Shown one piece after another: positions 1 to 11,976 of a stretch of DNA of 64,000 bases; the stretch's first letter is position 1; each line of letters begins with the position of its first letter. Origin of the DNA: Gibbula magus (taxonomy: Eukaryota; Mollusca; Gastropoda; Trochida; Trochidae); contig OW388291.1 in assembly GCA_936450465.1 (NCBI GenBank), positions 39,210,873 through 39,274,872 on the forward strand. The letters run 5' to 3'. The translations under genes and the position numbers were made by a program. The notes beneath the pieces were generated by a model. That model saw only the letters and a program-made list of their open reading frames with translations. It did no database searches and was not told the origin of the DNA.

Positions 1-380
1 ATTTCATCAATATCACCATCTGAGCGTCACTCTAATGAATTAATTTAGCACGAACAGTAAGTCAAATGTCAGATGCTCATATCGAAGTGCGAAACACAAG
101 ATAGAAAAGTGACTTGTTTTCCCCATTGTATTGTCAGTACCGTATTTTGTATAATAGATTTCGGTACCAAATTAACGCCTTTTGTTTTATGATTGTGGAA
201 ATACAATTGTCCGTTTAAAACAATGTTTATGAAACTTTTACAGACCACTCCTACCACAAGACACATCCGCTGTAGACGAATGACAAGCTTAATTGGCAGT
301 CGCGTGCTTAATTAGCGGAAGTATTGGTATCTGAACATTCATTTCGATGAATACGTTAATTAATTAGTTTGTTGCCAGTT
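1..380. other. Left-edge sequence, nothing recognised
   Basis: AT-rich. The short minus-strand open frame at 69-266 has no recognisable motif. Confidence 0.4.
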
Positions 381-2603
381 AGGGCCCTGTCACACTTTAG
401 CATATAGTAAGTGCGTATGAGTTGCGCATAGAACATTTTTTATACGCAACCGATACGCTCAAAATTAAAGTTCTATTTTTAGTACTTTTCCTTACTTGTT
501 TCGCACATGAAGCGAACAGTTTGCGAACATAGCATATGATATGCGCGTGAGAAACGTATAAAATGCGTATGTGGTGCATATGAGATGCGTATGAGATGCG
601 AATAAGATTGACATGATGTGCGTATCACTATTTGTCGTACCAGATGACTCACAATGTCGACTTTTTCTCCAGAACACAAAAGGTAAATAAATGCACTTCT
701 AATAAACTTCAACTTACTTTGCAGTAGAACTTTACTCAAATAGTGTTTTCGTATATCTAAATAGTTTGGACGGATTAAGAGTACATGGTATTCATCTTTT
801 ATTTTTTTTTTATAAAAAAGACATAATATAAAAACAAAAGAGATTTTAAGCACACCCATCTTCCTTCCTATTTTGTAGTTCTTCACATCAATATTAGTTA
901 AATATTTTTTATGCGAAGGGTATTTGATGTGAAAATACAATCTAGTTGAAAATTCATGATTCCAAATTTGGGAATAAATATCTTTAATCCGTTGTGTAAA
1001 TTCTCTCACAATAGCATCACTATTAGTAACATCAGTGACCCAAATATATCCAAAACCAAACTTGAAGAACATATATCTCAATAAAGTCTTCAATCCCAGG
1101 TTTCTCATCTGAAGCGTTCAATAATGTATTGTATATACAAATTATATATCGATCCGGTGAAGTTTTAAAAATTTTAGGCCAATATTTAATAACCGTGACA
1201 AGCCGAATATCTTTTAAGTGAAATGTACCCGCCATATGAGAATGTTGATGGAGTTTTCACATATAGCATATTTTTAATAAGTTTCCCTTTCCATAGATTT
1301 AGCTTACATAAAGCCCCAAACTTCACAGTCATATGGGAGAATAGGAGAAACGGTTGATTGAAATAATTGATACTGAAAATATTGAGATATATATGCACTC
1401 CTTTTATGACTTAGATGAAATATCCAAAAGCATCCCTAATGGTATTAATTATGTCATCTTTCATTATCACAGCCTTTAACATATATAAATAGGTGTGTGC
1501 GTCTGGGGGAGAAAACCAGTTAAATTTTAAGCACCTTGCTTCGTGGCTGTGGAACCTTGTAATCAGAGCTTCATGTTATATATATATATGATAAATAATG
1601 ATCTATGTGACCGACAGGTAACCTAAGTGCAAAAGCCAAGCCTAGCCAGCAGAGGGGGTTCGTTATTATTTGTGTCGAAGAGAGAGAGAGAGAGTTCCTA
1701 AATCAGGCATATGTGCAGATGTTTTTTTCATAAACCATAAGATGCATTCTAACATGACTTGAGAGCAAATTTACGAGAGTTAGTGATACTGATCATGAGT
1801 TGGAGTTATAGAGAATTATTTTACTACTTCTTCTAATGAGCTTAAAAGCACTGGAATTTGATGAGTCATTACATTTATGTTATGAGCCTAATATTTCACA
1901 TGCAATGCCTGATATAAATCACACAAAGCCTGATAACCTATTGATCCAATAGCTCTATTTTCAAAATAACATAGATTTATTTCACGGATATATTTTGGCA
2001 CACAAATTAATGATTAAGCAACATCAAACCTAGACTCACATCTGATATTGAATAACAGCATCGATGACATTTCGTCTGTGTTGATCTGTTGTCTGGCATG
2101 AACGTTATGTGTGCTGATGTGTATGCTTGTCATACGTTCCACATAAGGACAATACGCTTTGCGATTGCAAGGAATACGATTATGATACGTATAATGCGTT
2201 TTGAGTTCGTTCAGCATGCGTGCTATATTCGGTCCAAGTACGCTATGTGTACGTCTGTCATACGCTATTCCTATGTGATTCGGGAGAGCAGCAGATACTG
2301 CGTATGGAGTGCATACCCATTACGTATTCATTACGTACGTGTACCGCACTCGACCGATGGGAAACCGATGCATTGCGTATGAATAACTTATGAGTTGCAT
2401 ATCATCGTACGCAGCATAGTTTTGAGCATGCCCAAAACTATCATGCGTATAGAAATGGTCTATGCGTATGCCGACGAACATGAAACGACCTAAAACTTAT
2501 GAGATGCAAATGAGCGGCGTATATTGCGTACGGCCGCGTATGAAAGAACTATCAAAACGCAACTCATAAGGAATGAGGATACGCAGAAGTGTGACAGGGG
2601 CTT
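381..2603. mobile_element. TIR element built of GCGTATG-like words, with a LINE insert
   Basis: The left end AGGGCCCTGTCACACTT (from 381) is inverted at the right end, AAGTGTGACAGGGGCTT (to 2603). Inward of both ends are several hundred bases of degenerate words such as TATGCGTATGAG, TGAGTTGCG and TACGCAA (about 395-640 and 2090-2590). The middle holds a LINE fragment (690-1400) and unassigned AT-rich DNA. No transposase frame was seen, so it looks non-autonomous. The exact target duplication could not be fixed. Confidence 0.55.
690..1400 (-). pseudogene. Non-LTR retrotransposon (LINE) 3' ORF remnant
   Basis: Several overlapping minus-strand frames translate to the region between the RT domain and the C-terminal zinc knuckle of a bivalve-style LINE. 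The string FGFGYIWV is followed by a segment rich in Trp and aromatic residues and then DEYHVLLIRP, the decayed knuckle region. The reading frame shifts at least twice and stops interrupt it. It is homologous by eye to the fragment at 2733-3026. Confidence 0.6.
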
Positions 2604-2732
2604 TAGACATTTGGTCACAGGCGGTACTGGATATACATAGAATGATCCAAACACGTTAAAAGTATGCGTGTATGTGTAGAAATTTAACAAGAATTTTACA
2701 AATCTGAAACCTACAATCTCGAACAAATATTG

Positions 2733-3026
2733 TTATGGTGCTGGTAAAGTTTTAAATTTTCTATTTAAATGGTATCTCGTACTATTATTTAGTGTTGAAT
2801 GCCAATTTTGGTAGAACATATCTCTAGCCCTAGTTTTAAAAATGTTTACAAACAAAAGTCTGTTCACTATACATTGCGATAGCCATACAAAACCGAATCC
2901 ATGGGAGAAGAGTAGGTTTCTAATTTCAGAAGCCCAAGTACCATGACCCATATCATCCATATTAAGGGACGTATTATAAGCTTTCTTAGGTAAACGATCT
3001 TCATGCATAGACAATATTTCATCCAA
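2733..3026 (-). pseudogene. LINE ORF2 C-terminal fragment
   Basis: A 97-residue frame starts near the word RLPKKAY and carries TWASEIRNLLFSHGFGFVW and FYQNWHS, a pattern typical of the post-RT region of non-LTR elements in molluscs. It lies just outside the right end of the TIR element (2603). Truncated on both sides. Confidence 0.6.
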
Positions 3027-3285
3027 TAATTAACAGCGCGAACAGCAGCGTTAATATGAACCGGTCACGGGCACATTCACCATACACAATCGCATTTGGT
3101 GTTTGTAGCCATGGACCAACATTTAAAACTAATTTACAAGCTGAAGCTCAATCTGCTCCTCAATCTAAGCCAAGGTAACGTGAAGGTTTTCCAGTGTTTC
3201 GCATTAATTCAATATCGTATCAGTTCTTATATCAAAATTCAATCATTCAGTATATATAATATATATAATGTTGTTATATAATGTT

Positions 3286-3416
3286 ATTAATTAAGTATTT
3301 TCGTATTGGCCCAGTTACAGGTCCGAGGTCCGTTGTATTGGCCCGAGACGAAGTCGAGGGCCAATACAACGGACCGAGGACCTGTAACTCGGCCAATACG
3401 GAAGTACTTAATTAAT
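3286..3416. repeat. 131-bp foldback (near-perfect hairpin)
   Basis: The two arms, about 65 bp each, meet near 3351. Both outer ends read ATTAATTAAGTA (right one inverted). The words TCGTATTGGCC, GGTCCGAGGTCCG and GTTGTATTGGCCC recur inverted. Related GTATTGGCCCAG words recur at 3590-3655. Confidence 0.8.
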
Positions 3417-4660
3417 GACAATTCTATTTATTAACTTCTTTTCATTCTATTTGCACAACACTAGACATCTCAATTATATTGAAAAAAATTATAAACAAGA
3501 ATTGTGAACAAATAGCACGGGTCAAAGTTGTGAAGCGACAGCTTCGGGCTTTCACGAAATGCGCAACTGCGCATGCTCAGACTCACATTGGCCCAGTTTG
3601 TCTCGTATTGGCCCAGTTTTGCCCGTAATGGCACATTTTCCCCGTATTGGCCCAGTTGTCGAATCATATGGTCTAGGCCGTAAATGCCGTATACGTGCCA
3701 TAACATTGATAGTTAATTAATAATATAATTTTATCCTCATTTTTATAACATGCATATCTTGCACAATTACCTTGGTCGTAATATCTTTTCAAGAGCATTT
3801 CTCTATATACGAGCAAAAACGACCATCCCTTAAATTCTGTTCTCATCTCCTTTACCCAATGTATTCAACAGATCTTCAAAGTCAATGAAGAATGCATGAT
3901 GCCTTTTATGGTAACAACGTGTTTCTGAAAATGGCACCAACAACCCTATCCTTGAGACTTGAATGTGAAATCGATTGGTAACATCACCAATACATTCACG
4001 AGCTCTCTAGGATCTCTTGCAAACCATCTCATTCTGTAAACTTAATGAAAAGCCATATAATGCTGTAGTATACGGGGCAAGAGATGGCAATCATTATCTG
4101 CCATTCAGATGTCAGAATATAACGAGAAAGGCCTACCGAGTGTACAAAATCGATCGGCAGGTTAGTGGTTTGACCCCGAATGCTATGCAACGCTATGTAA
4201 AGATAGTCAGCTTTCCCCCATTCTCTCACCCCGTGTCCCGCAGGCCTGCCCTCTCCACACCTCAGAATTCATTCTCCTATCAATTTTTAAGTATTCTGGA
4301 CAAATTGTGTCCTGGGACGATCTCTATACTTGCATACGTACATGTATGATTTGGAAGATATTCGTTTGCTTTCCCATGTGGTATACAGTGCACTGTAGTC
4401 TGTGGTACACAATGTGGACTTCGAATATGGTCACTGACGATCTGGTTTCATCTTCCTTTGAACTCTTTTGAATAAATACGAGAATAGGAATGGTCGAGAA
4501 TGTTTTGATTCAGAGGTAGGAACATACATGTATGTGGTATTTTGTCTTACCTGGAAGGCTCGTTTTAGGTGTTATCCATTTTCTGCCAAATATAATTTAT
4601 GTATTGGGAATTTTGAATATGTGACGACCAAGCATTATTTATGTACATAAGAAGTATTTT
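3417..4660. other. Non-coding stretch
   Basis: Apart from the GTATTGGCCCAG words at 3590-3655 I recognise nothing. The plus-strand open frame at 4017-4349 (110 codons) has no family motif, and no splice evidence supports it. Confidence 0.4.
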
Positions 4661-5713
4661 TAGCTCATCGGGCCTGAAAGGCCCAATGGGCTTATGGCAT
4701 GGTATGGTGTCCGGCGTCCGTCCATCCGTCCATCCGTCCATCCGTCCATCCGTAAACTTTTCGCTTTTTCGACTTCTTCTCCAGAACCAATGATTCCACA
4801 GAGCTGAAATTTTATGTGCAGACTCCTTGGCCAATGGGGATTCTAAATTGTAGATTTCGTGACCCCATGACCCCAAATGGGGTCACAGGGGTCACATCCT
4901 TAAAAACCTATTTTCATCTTCTTCTCCAGTTCAAAAAGGTCTAGAGAGCTGAAAAGTTGTGTGCAGACTCCTTGGCCAATGGGGATTCTAAATTGTAGAT
5001 TTCGTGACCCCATGACCCCAAATGGGGTCACCGGGGTCACATCTTTAAAAATTTATTTTCATCATCTTCTCTAGTTCCAAAAGGTCTAGAGAACTGAAAG
5101 GTTGTGTGCAGACTCCTTGGCCAATGGGGATTCTAAATTGTAGATTTCGTGACCCCATGACCCCAAATGGGGTCACCCGGGTCACATCCTTAAAAACTTA
5201 TTTTCATCTTCTTCTCCAGTTCCAAAAGGTCCAGAGAGCTGAAAAGTTGTGTGCAGACTCCTTGGCCAATGGGGATTCTAAATTGTAGATTTCGTGACCC
5301 CGTGACCCCAAATGGGGTCACCGGGGTCACATCCTTAAAAACCTATTTTCATCTTCTTTTCCAGTTCCAAAAGGTCTAGAGAGCTGAAAAGTTGTGTGCA
5401 GACTCCTTGGCCAATGGGGATTCTAAATTGTAGATTATGTGACCCTGTGACCCCAAATGGGGTCACCGAGGTCACATCCTTAAAAACTTATTTTCATCTT
5501 CTTCTCCAGTTCCAAAAGGTCTAGAGAGCTGAAAAGTTGTGTGCAGACTGCTTGGCCAATGGGGATTCTAAATTGTAGATTTTGTGACCCCGTGACCCCA
5601 AATGGGGTCACAGTGGTCATGATCTAAAAACCTATCTTTTGCTTGTAAACAATAACTTAAATAACTTAAATATTCAACTTTAGATAGTAAATCAATGAAA
5701 TCCTGATGAGCTA
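4661..5713 (-). mobile_element. Dispersed family A, Helitron-like end, six 145-bp tandem units
   Basis: Minus orientation is chosen because the hairpin end would then be 3'. On the plus strand it starts TAGCTCATCGGG and ends CCTGATGAGCTA, a short inverted pair. A 6-bp stem with a 3-nt loop (4670-4684) lies eight bases inside; read on the minus strand it is followed by GATGAGCTAA, a CTRR-type terminus. A CCGTCCAT tract (about 4716-4752) comes next. Then come six units with exact 145-bp spacing (marker GACTCCTTGG at 4821, 4966, 5111, 5256 and 5401, GACTGCTTGG at 5546). Units contain the palindromic words GACCCCATGACCCC and GGGGTCAC. Short open frames across it are repeat artefacts. Confidence 0.75.
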
Positions 5714-8537
5714 CAGAGCCCATGGCTCTATTTTTATTCTGTTAAACTATTTCTAATGTTACGGAATACATGTTGAAGAAAATAGTCTTTAGTGTCGGCC
5801 AATACGTGATTCCGTTTTTGTTGTTGGATTGGGTTTAACGTCTGCTTCCAATAGTTTTTCCGTGAATGTCCATTTACATTATTTCATAGACGAAATGAAT
5901 GGATTATCCTTAAACCGAAAACTGTGCGGACGGCTGCAAATGATAACGACTCTTTCAATAATGAAGATGGGCAATTATCACTCCCTAGCTACGTGACGTC
6001 ATTTTAAACCCTCTCCTCGAAATATTAACAACTATGTCAACCGTTTCGACTCGAAGACATTAAACCATTTTATAAGTCCTTCTTTAACAGGACTGACACG
6101 TGATGTACATTAATATCATAAACGAGATTTGGTAGTACAAGAACAATGTACTTTTAAAGTTATTAACAAAATACAGAAAAATATCAACCTCTGTCACCTC
6201 AATCGTTAATTGAAGTCCTTGGGCGTCTGCAAATGATAATGCCCTGAAAAACAGCGTACCTCAGATATGAGCTATATCAGCTTCTTCCAACACGATTTGC
6301 ACACACAGCCGTGTGCCATACGCAGTGCAGTCTTCGAAATGTAATTGATGGTCCGGTTTCATTTACGTTGGAAATGATTAAATTTTGGAATTGATATTAC
6401 AGAATATTTCTGTGTAGATTGCGGGCAGTGCGCGATTAATTTGTTGACATTTAACGTCCATTTTCTGTTCCATTATGTTACCTGCCATTTGGATTCCTCA
6501 GTGTGTCTCTGTCGATCTGTGTGTTTGTACTTTGGGTAAGACTTAATAGAAAGGGATATTGCAGAATGTATTGATGTAGAGTGAGCTCGATACAAGCTTT
6601 ATTTGTTGTATCATATACGTCAATTTTATGGTGGATTATATTGCCTGCAAATATCAGTTGTACTCTGTAACTTGGAACTCTTTAACCATGATAAAACCAC
6701 GCAGAGTAGACTCTATATACATATTGATCGCAGACATTTATTTTCGCGTTGTTAAAGGTGATGTATTATAATGAACGATAGATCTTAAAATGTCCTTTAT
6801 GCTATATGTATAATCAATGTTTTGAGTTGAGATTGTATATGAACTGGTCCTGCCTAAAAGGTCCATTCTTCGTTATGTAAAACATAACTGTACACCGATG
6901 AAAATCAGTTCGTGGTTAAGGTGGAACTGCAAAATGTGTGTTAAAGGATAGATGAAATTAAAATCGGATTCATTAAAATGGGATGTCAATTTGACAATTG
7001 CTCGATTTTAAATTTCTGAAATCGGTCTTTAAATTACTTATATACGGCTTTTTAAAAACCCGCCTTATTTAGCCCCGGCGTCCAGAATGAAAATCTGCGG
7101 GGGTGTGGCCCCTGAAGGGATGACTTCTGTGACGTATCAGGAGGAATCTGATTTTCGGCGATAGTCATAATTCAACGTAATTTCGCAACATTTTGGTTGT
7201 TAATTTCACAAAGAAATCTTCAACAAACCAACTTAAATTTCCCATATATCGAATGTTTAGATATCCATCTAAGTAATTCCGCAGATGACAATTACATAAT
7301 TATTACATAAACATGTCTTTTTGGCGATGTAATACACCTCATAAATTCATTTAGCGGCAGTGATAATCATCATTAATTAATTAACGAGAGGCGGCGGCTT
7401 ATCACAGTCACGCCTCAGTGAGCATTTACAAAATGAATCGCCCTACTGATTGCGCTAGTGTTAAAATGGGCGAATTAAAATCGTTTTAATTATCAATTGC
7501 AAGTGTATATTGTCTCGATTTTCTGCTCAATTGATTCCCATGTACAATATACGTAGAGGTAATCATCTGTCATTCTTGAGAAAAATTCATTTCATCAGAT
7601 CTTTAAATAATAACACATTTACTGTACTTAGAACATTGTTAGTTGAAAATTGTCATAATCATGGGTTTCCCCACGTATTCTCGCTCTTATATTCACAGTG
7701 AGGTTGAAACAACATTTACAATTGTGTTTGAGAAGCAAAAAAATTAATTATTAAATCTCAAAAATGATTTATAAAAACCTTCTTTAAACGATGAATTCGT
7801 ATTTGTCAAAGTTGAAGGGAACATACTAATCGTCCTTGTAAATGATATTTACAATAAGCACATTTATCTGAGATGGTAAAAATGATGCCATTTGACTTCA
7901 TCTCTAATTTATGACTTGGCATCGGCATTATAATGTCAACAATACTACAATTACAAGATATCGACTCAAGCGAACAATGGCGTCCATTAGAGCTCTTCTA
8001 CTGTGCGAATAATCCTCTTAATAGTGCATTTATGTGCGGGAGTAGCCCATAGATACAATTATCTCTGATAAGTGCAGGTGGCTGATAGTGTTGAACAGAA
8101 TACCACTATGTTAGGAATAGAGTCTATGCATGGAAGCTCAATATATATATGAATGATTTAAAATGTTAAAATTATCAGAATAATGTGTAATTATTTACTC
8201 TAATGATCGAAACATGGAAAATGGGTTCTACCGGCGGAGCAGGACATTAAATGTATTTCAATTATTTATTTCGATCTTTTCAATGTTATGTTTTGTCATT
8301 ATACTCACTGGATATGGCGTTAACAATAGCATCTGTGCACACTGATAACATGAAAATTGCATAATTTTATGAATGGAAGTTTCGTACTGAGATGTGCATT
8401 TATCTACAACTGTGACGGTCATACTATAATTCCAATGCATTCCTTAAGATTAAAATCATTGTGCCACAGATGATTATATTTTAAGTAAGTTCTCATTAGG
8501 TGTATATTTCAGATGACTTGATGCATGATATGTGATT
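5714..8537. other. Non-coding stretch
   Basis: A GGGTTTAACG word (about 5829), seen again near 61770, hints at an old dispersed repeat. Otherwise no gene, RNA or repeat was recognised. The open frame at 7510-7701 has no motif. Confidence 0.4.
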
Positions 8538-8545
8538 GTTTATTC

Positions 8546-9788
8546 GGCCTAAGAGTAATTGAAGGGTCCAAATGACGGGGGCTCCATAATGATGTTTAAA
8601 TGCTACTGAAGTAAGAGAAACTAATCATACAAAGTGATCAAAATAGCAGAGATGATTTTCTATAACATGACATATCATATCTGACATCAGAAAATTTGGT
8701 TGCAGGACAGAAATGTACTTGAAACATCGAATTTGGTTGCAGTCCCCTATAGGGATCTGCAACCAAAATTATTTACAGCAATTATTCATCATTATTCCTA
8801 CCTTGGCAAATAAATATTTGGTTGGAGAGAAAAAATAGTGTGTTGACAAGCATGTAGAATTAGTTTGGTTGTAGAGGTTTTCAAATTTACTAAATTTGAC
8901 AAAAATACGATGACATTTTCTGAATCATTTCGGCAAATTCTCTCTCGCTAAGTGTATGACGTAATGAAACCAATGTATGTAACGCATCCTCCCATTGGCT
9001 CATTCCGTATCAACCATTTCTAAACAAAAATATAAATAAATGTTTATTAATTCTGGTTTCACGTTTCTAGATAGAAACTATTCATTAAAATAACTCAATG
9101 CTGTTTATTTCCAATAAAACTAATTTAGCAATCAAAGATATCTATGACAACCAATCAGAATTGTGATAAGATTTGACAACAATTCGAATTCATCTCGCGG
9201 CCACGTTGTCAGCTGGTTGTTAACCAAAACGTAAATTAATGCTTACATTTGGACAAAATGTGTCAAAAGTGCCTATGTAGACATGCCTTAATTATGGTAG
9301 GAAATGTTAAATTAAACAAGGTTAGTAGGTAGCTTCTATCTATAGCATTAGAAATGACAACAACATGATAATGTGACATGATCGAAAACCGGACTCGATA
9401 ACGATCGCTAAGAAGTTTCCGCTAACTGTAAATATTGAAATAAAAGGCAAGGTAAGTTCCAACATTCATCAGATCAAGATATTTCCTTCTATAACCAATT
9501 TGTGTCAAGTCAAGGTTGTTCTGTTTGATGAAAACATGTATTTTGATGGTTTAAAAAGTTTGGTTGCAGTTGCCTATAGGGACTGCAACCAAATTCAGAT
9601 ATGACCCGATTTCCATATGAAGTTATAATCTGCAACCAAATTCAAAGATATCATGTTATATATCATGCTATAGATAATTATTTCAGCTATCAGAAAAAAC
9701 TTCATCTGAGCAATTTTGAAGAGTTTGGTTGCATTTTATGGCTATTTTAGACACCCCGTCATTGGGACCCTTCAATTACTCTTAGACC
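8546..9788. mobile_element. Complete non-autonomous DNA transposon, 35-bp TIRs, 8-bp TSD
   Basis: Left TIR 8546-8580 (starts GGCCTAAGAGTAATTGAAGG) and right TIR 9754-9788 (inverse starts GGTCTAAGAGTAATTGAAGG) match over 35 bp with two mismatches. Both are flanked by the identical octamer GTTTATTC (8538-8545 and 9789-9796). The 1,243-bp body has no transposase frame. Internal palindromes at 8732-8767 and 9559-9593 share TTTGGTTGCAG...CTGCAACCAAA around CCTATAGGGA, and single TTTGGTTGCA-type words occur about five more times. An 8-bp duplication suggests hAT- or Merlin-like mobilisation; the superfamily is not proven. Confidence 0.85.
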
Positions 9789-10050
9789 GTTTATTCATAC
9801 GTCTAGTTTACTGCATAATGGGAGAAAACACCTTCGGAGGGATGTCTTTTGTATCAATTTTGAGAATGTTCTTTAGGTCTTCAAGACATAGTCTGGAAGA
9901 CGTATTGTTATTATGCGAATCCTTATTATTATTATTTCCACGATTTTTGTCCAGAGATTCCTGAACTTTTCGATTGGTTGATCCATTAAAGGTCCAGTTC
10001 GTTTCTAATTTTCAATTTTTAACATTGAATTTTTTTTTAAATGTACCTAG

Positions 10051-10650
10051 ACACTTGGAACTTTTTTTAAAAGATGCGCAATAACATTGCAAGCAAAAAA
10101 GTAAATCATGGTGAATTCGTAGGTCACGTGGTTTGGCCGCCATTTTGATTTTTGTCACTTTTTAGAAGTGTCCGACCCCATGTACCTTTGACAATCTTCT
10201 CCTCTGAAGATACTTGCACCACAACTCTGACATTTATTGTTGTATGTAGCTGAAGCATTGGTGAATACATGGTGTTGTTTTTCAGGATCGAACTCTTAAT
10301 ACTTTTCGCACAGTGACCTGTCAAAGTTGACTGATTTGTTACAATGGACCTACTTCAAGGGGACATTACTACAATTTCCCGATCTCACAATTGCATGAGA
10401 TTTTCAGGGCTACTAGATCAATATAGTGTCTTTAGGAATCAATAATAAAATCGCTCACGAAAAGTCATTTCCGGTCAGAATTCAGGCTGAAAAATGACAG
10501 AAAATCACGATTCTGAATTTTAAAAAGGGGAAAATTTTCAAAATTGAGATAGAGACTTGAAACTTTTTTTTAAAAGATTGGCAATGACAATGCAAGCAAA
10601 AAAGTCAATCATGGCGAATTCGTAGGTCACGTGGTTTTGGCGCCATCTTA
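10051..10650. repeat. 96-bp direct repeat, 502-bp spacing
   Basis: Copies at about 10051-10146 and 10553-10648 share ACTTGGAACTTTTTTT-like starts, TGCAAGCAAAAAAGT, GAATTCGTAGGTCACGTGGT and a CGCCAT end. Each holds a CACGTG E-box. Not obviously an LTR; the family is unknown. Confidence 0.6.
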
Positions 10651-11796
10651 ATTTTAAAAATAAATTTATGATTTTTTTAGGTTTTCTCAGTACATTATAA
10701 GATGTTACGAATGGAAGTTTTGACAGAACAATGTTTGTGACATTCCTCGATCAAACATGGAGCTGAGGGTCAAGCAGAAGTCTTGAAGACCTAAGTATTG
10801 ACGCGTCAATCCTAGTTTTGATTTGAATTGTTTATTGACTATGTTTCGGTTGCGATAAGAAAAGGATTTAGGATTACAGACACTGGTATTCAGCGATTAT
10901 CATGGGATCTTTATGACGTTGTCTTTCTATGGCGTCACAGAACAAAGGGCGCATAACTCAAACAATACGTCATCTGTGACGTCATATGTATACATTCATC
11001 ACATACATATAATAAGCAGTTTGGAAATATTTAAATGGGCAGTATTACGAGATATTTATGCTGTTTAATCGTGGTTTGAAGACTGTGATGAAATAGATTT
11101 CTTTGATTGTTCTCTTTACATTGCTGTCTGACATGATTTTGTAAAAAAGGAATATTTAAATATATATATATACACACAGGGATGAGGCCCCTATACCTCC
11201 AACAAAATGTATGCATTTCTCCCAAAATTCTCATTTTGCATGTTTCTCATTCGTTTTTGCTTTTCCATCTGTATACATACTGTTTTGTTATATTAGTACT
11301 TTGTAAGTCATTCTTTCTTCGTAAATATTCCGAACGTATTTATCTGTCATGTCTGTCCGTACTTCGCCTTTTAACCGCCCAATCCCTCAAGATTGGTATT
11401 ATATTATATTATATTATTATGTTATATTACCAGATTCAGTATGACATTGGATCTACTACTTGTTTCCTTCTCTATGCCACTTCTCATTTATAAAATCGTT
11501 TCTACTTTATCAGCGTAATGTCCCTATTTTGTTTTATTAAGACCCTTCTGACATCTCTTCACATAAACAATGTCCTAACGCGGTTGAAGCAGTAGTTAGG
11601 AATAATTAAGATGAACGTGTCTAGAAGAAAGACACAAAGACGGCTATATTCCAGTATATGTCATTATCGTTTACGCTTGTTCTCCTTTACATATCAGAAG
11701 AACACATCATTACATCCTAAAATGCCTATCAAGCAGTTTTAAAATGCACATATGTAATTATGATATGTCACTAAAATTTCTTTCTTTATTTTCCAG
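10651..11796. other. Upstream intron sequence of the second globin (inferred)
   Basis: No exon recognised. The plus-strand frame at 11182-11493 has no motif. By position this should be part of the G7.0 intron of globin 2. Confidence 0.4.
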
Positions 11797-11976
11797 CACA
11801 TGCAATCACCTTTCCTGGAGGCCGTGAAAATAACACTTGGAGATCGTTACACCGACAGCATGGAGACAATATACCAACAAGCCATTAAATTCGTCCTACA
11901 GAACCTCACTGACGGATACAATGATCCAAGTAAACCCAACAACCTTTCCCCGACAATAGAGGCGACAGAACAGTGA
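11797..11976 (+). CDS. Second globin, terminal exon only (paralogue)
   Basis: The exon follows a strong acceptor (pyrimidine run ending TTTTCCAG at 11789-11796) and reads 59 codons to TGA at 11974-11976. The block AVKITLGDRYTDSMETIY matches the last exon of the minus-strand globin (AVKQTLGDRYTDNMDVIY), with the same phase-0 G7.0 boundary. It is intact, with no stop or frameshift, and has a longer C-terminal tail rich in Asn, Pro and Thr. I found no matching exon 2 (distal and proximal His) on the plus strand at 1-11796. The upstream exons are probably beyond the left edge, which the 24-kb intron of the paralogue makes plausible. The alternative is an isolated duplicated exon. ATTAAA at 12442-12447 is a weak poly(A) candidate. 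Confidence 0.8.
   Translation, partial: HMQSPFLEAVKITLGDRYTDSMETIYQQAIKFVLQNLTDGYNDPSKPNNLSPTIEATEQ

Noticed and set aside
4017..4349. 110-codon plus-strand frame
   Set aside because: No motif, no splice sites or start context, and AT-rich composition like the surroundings.
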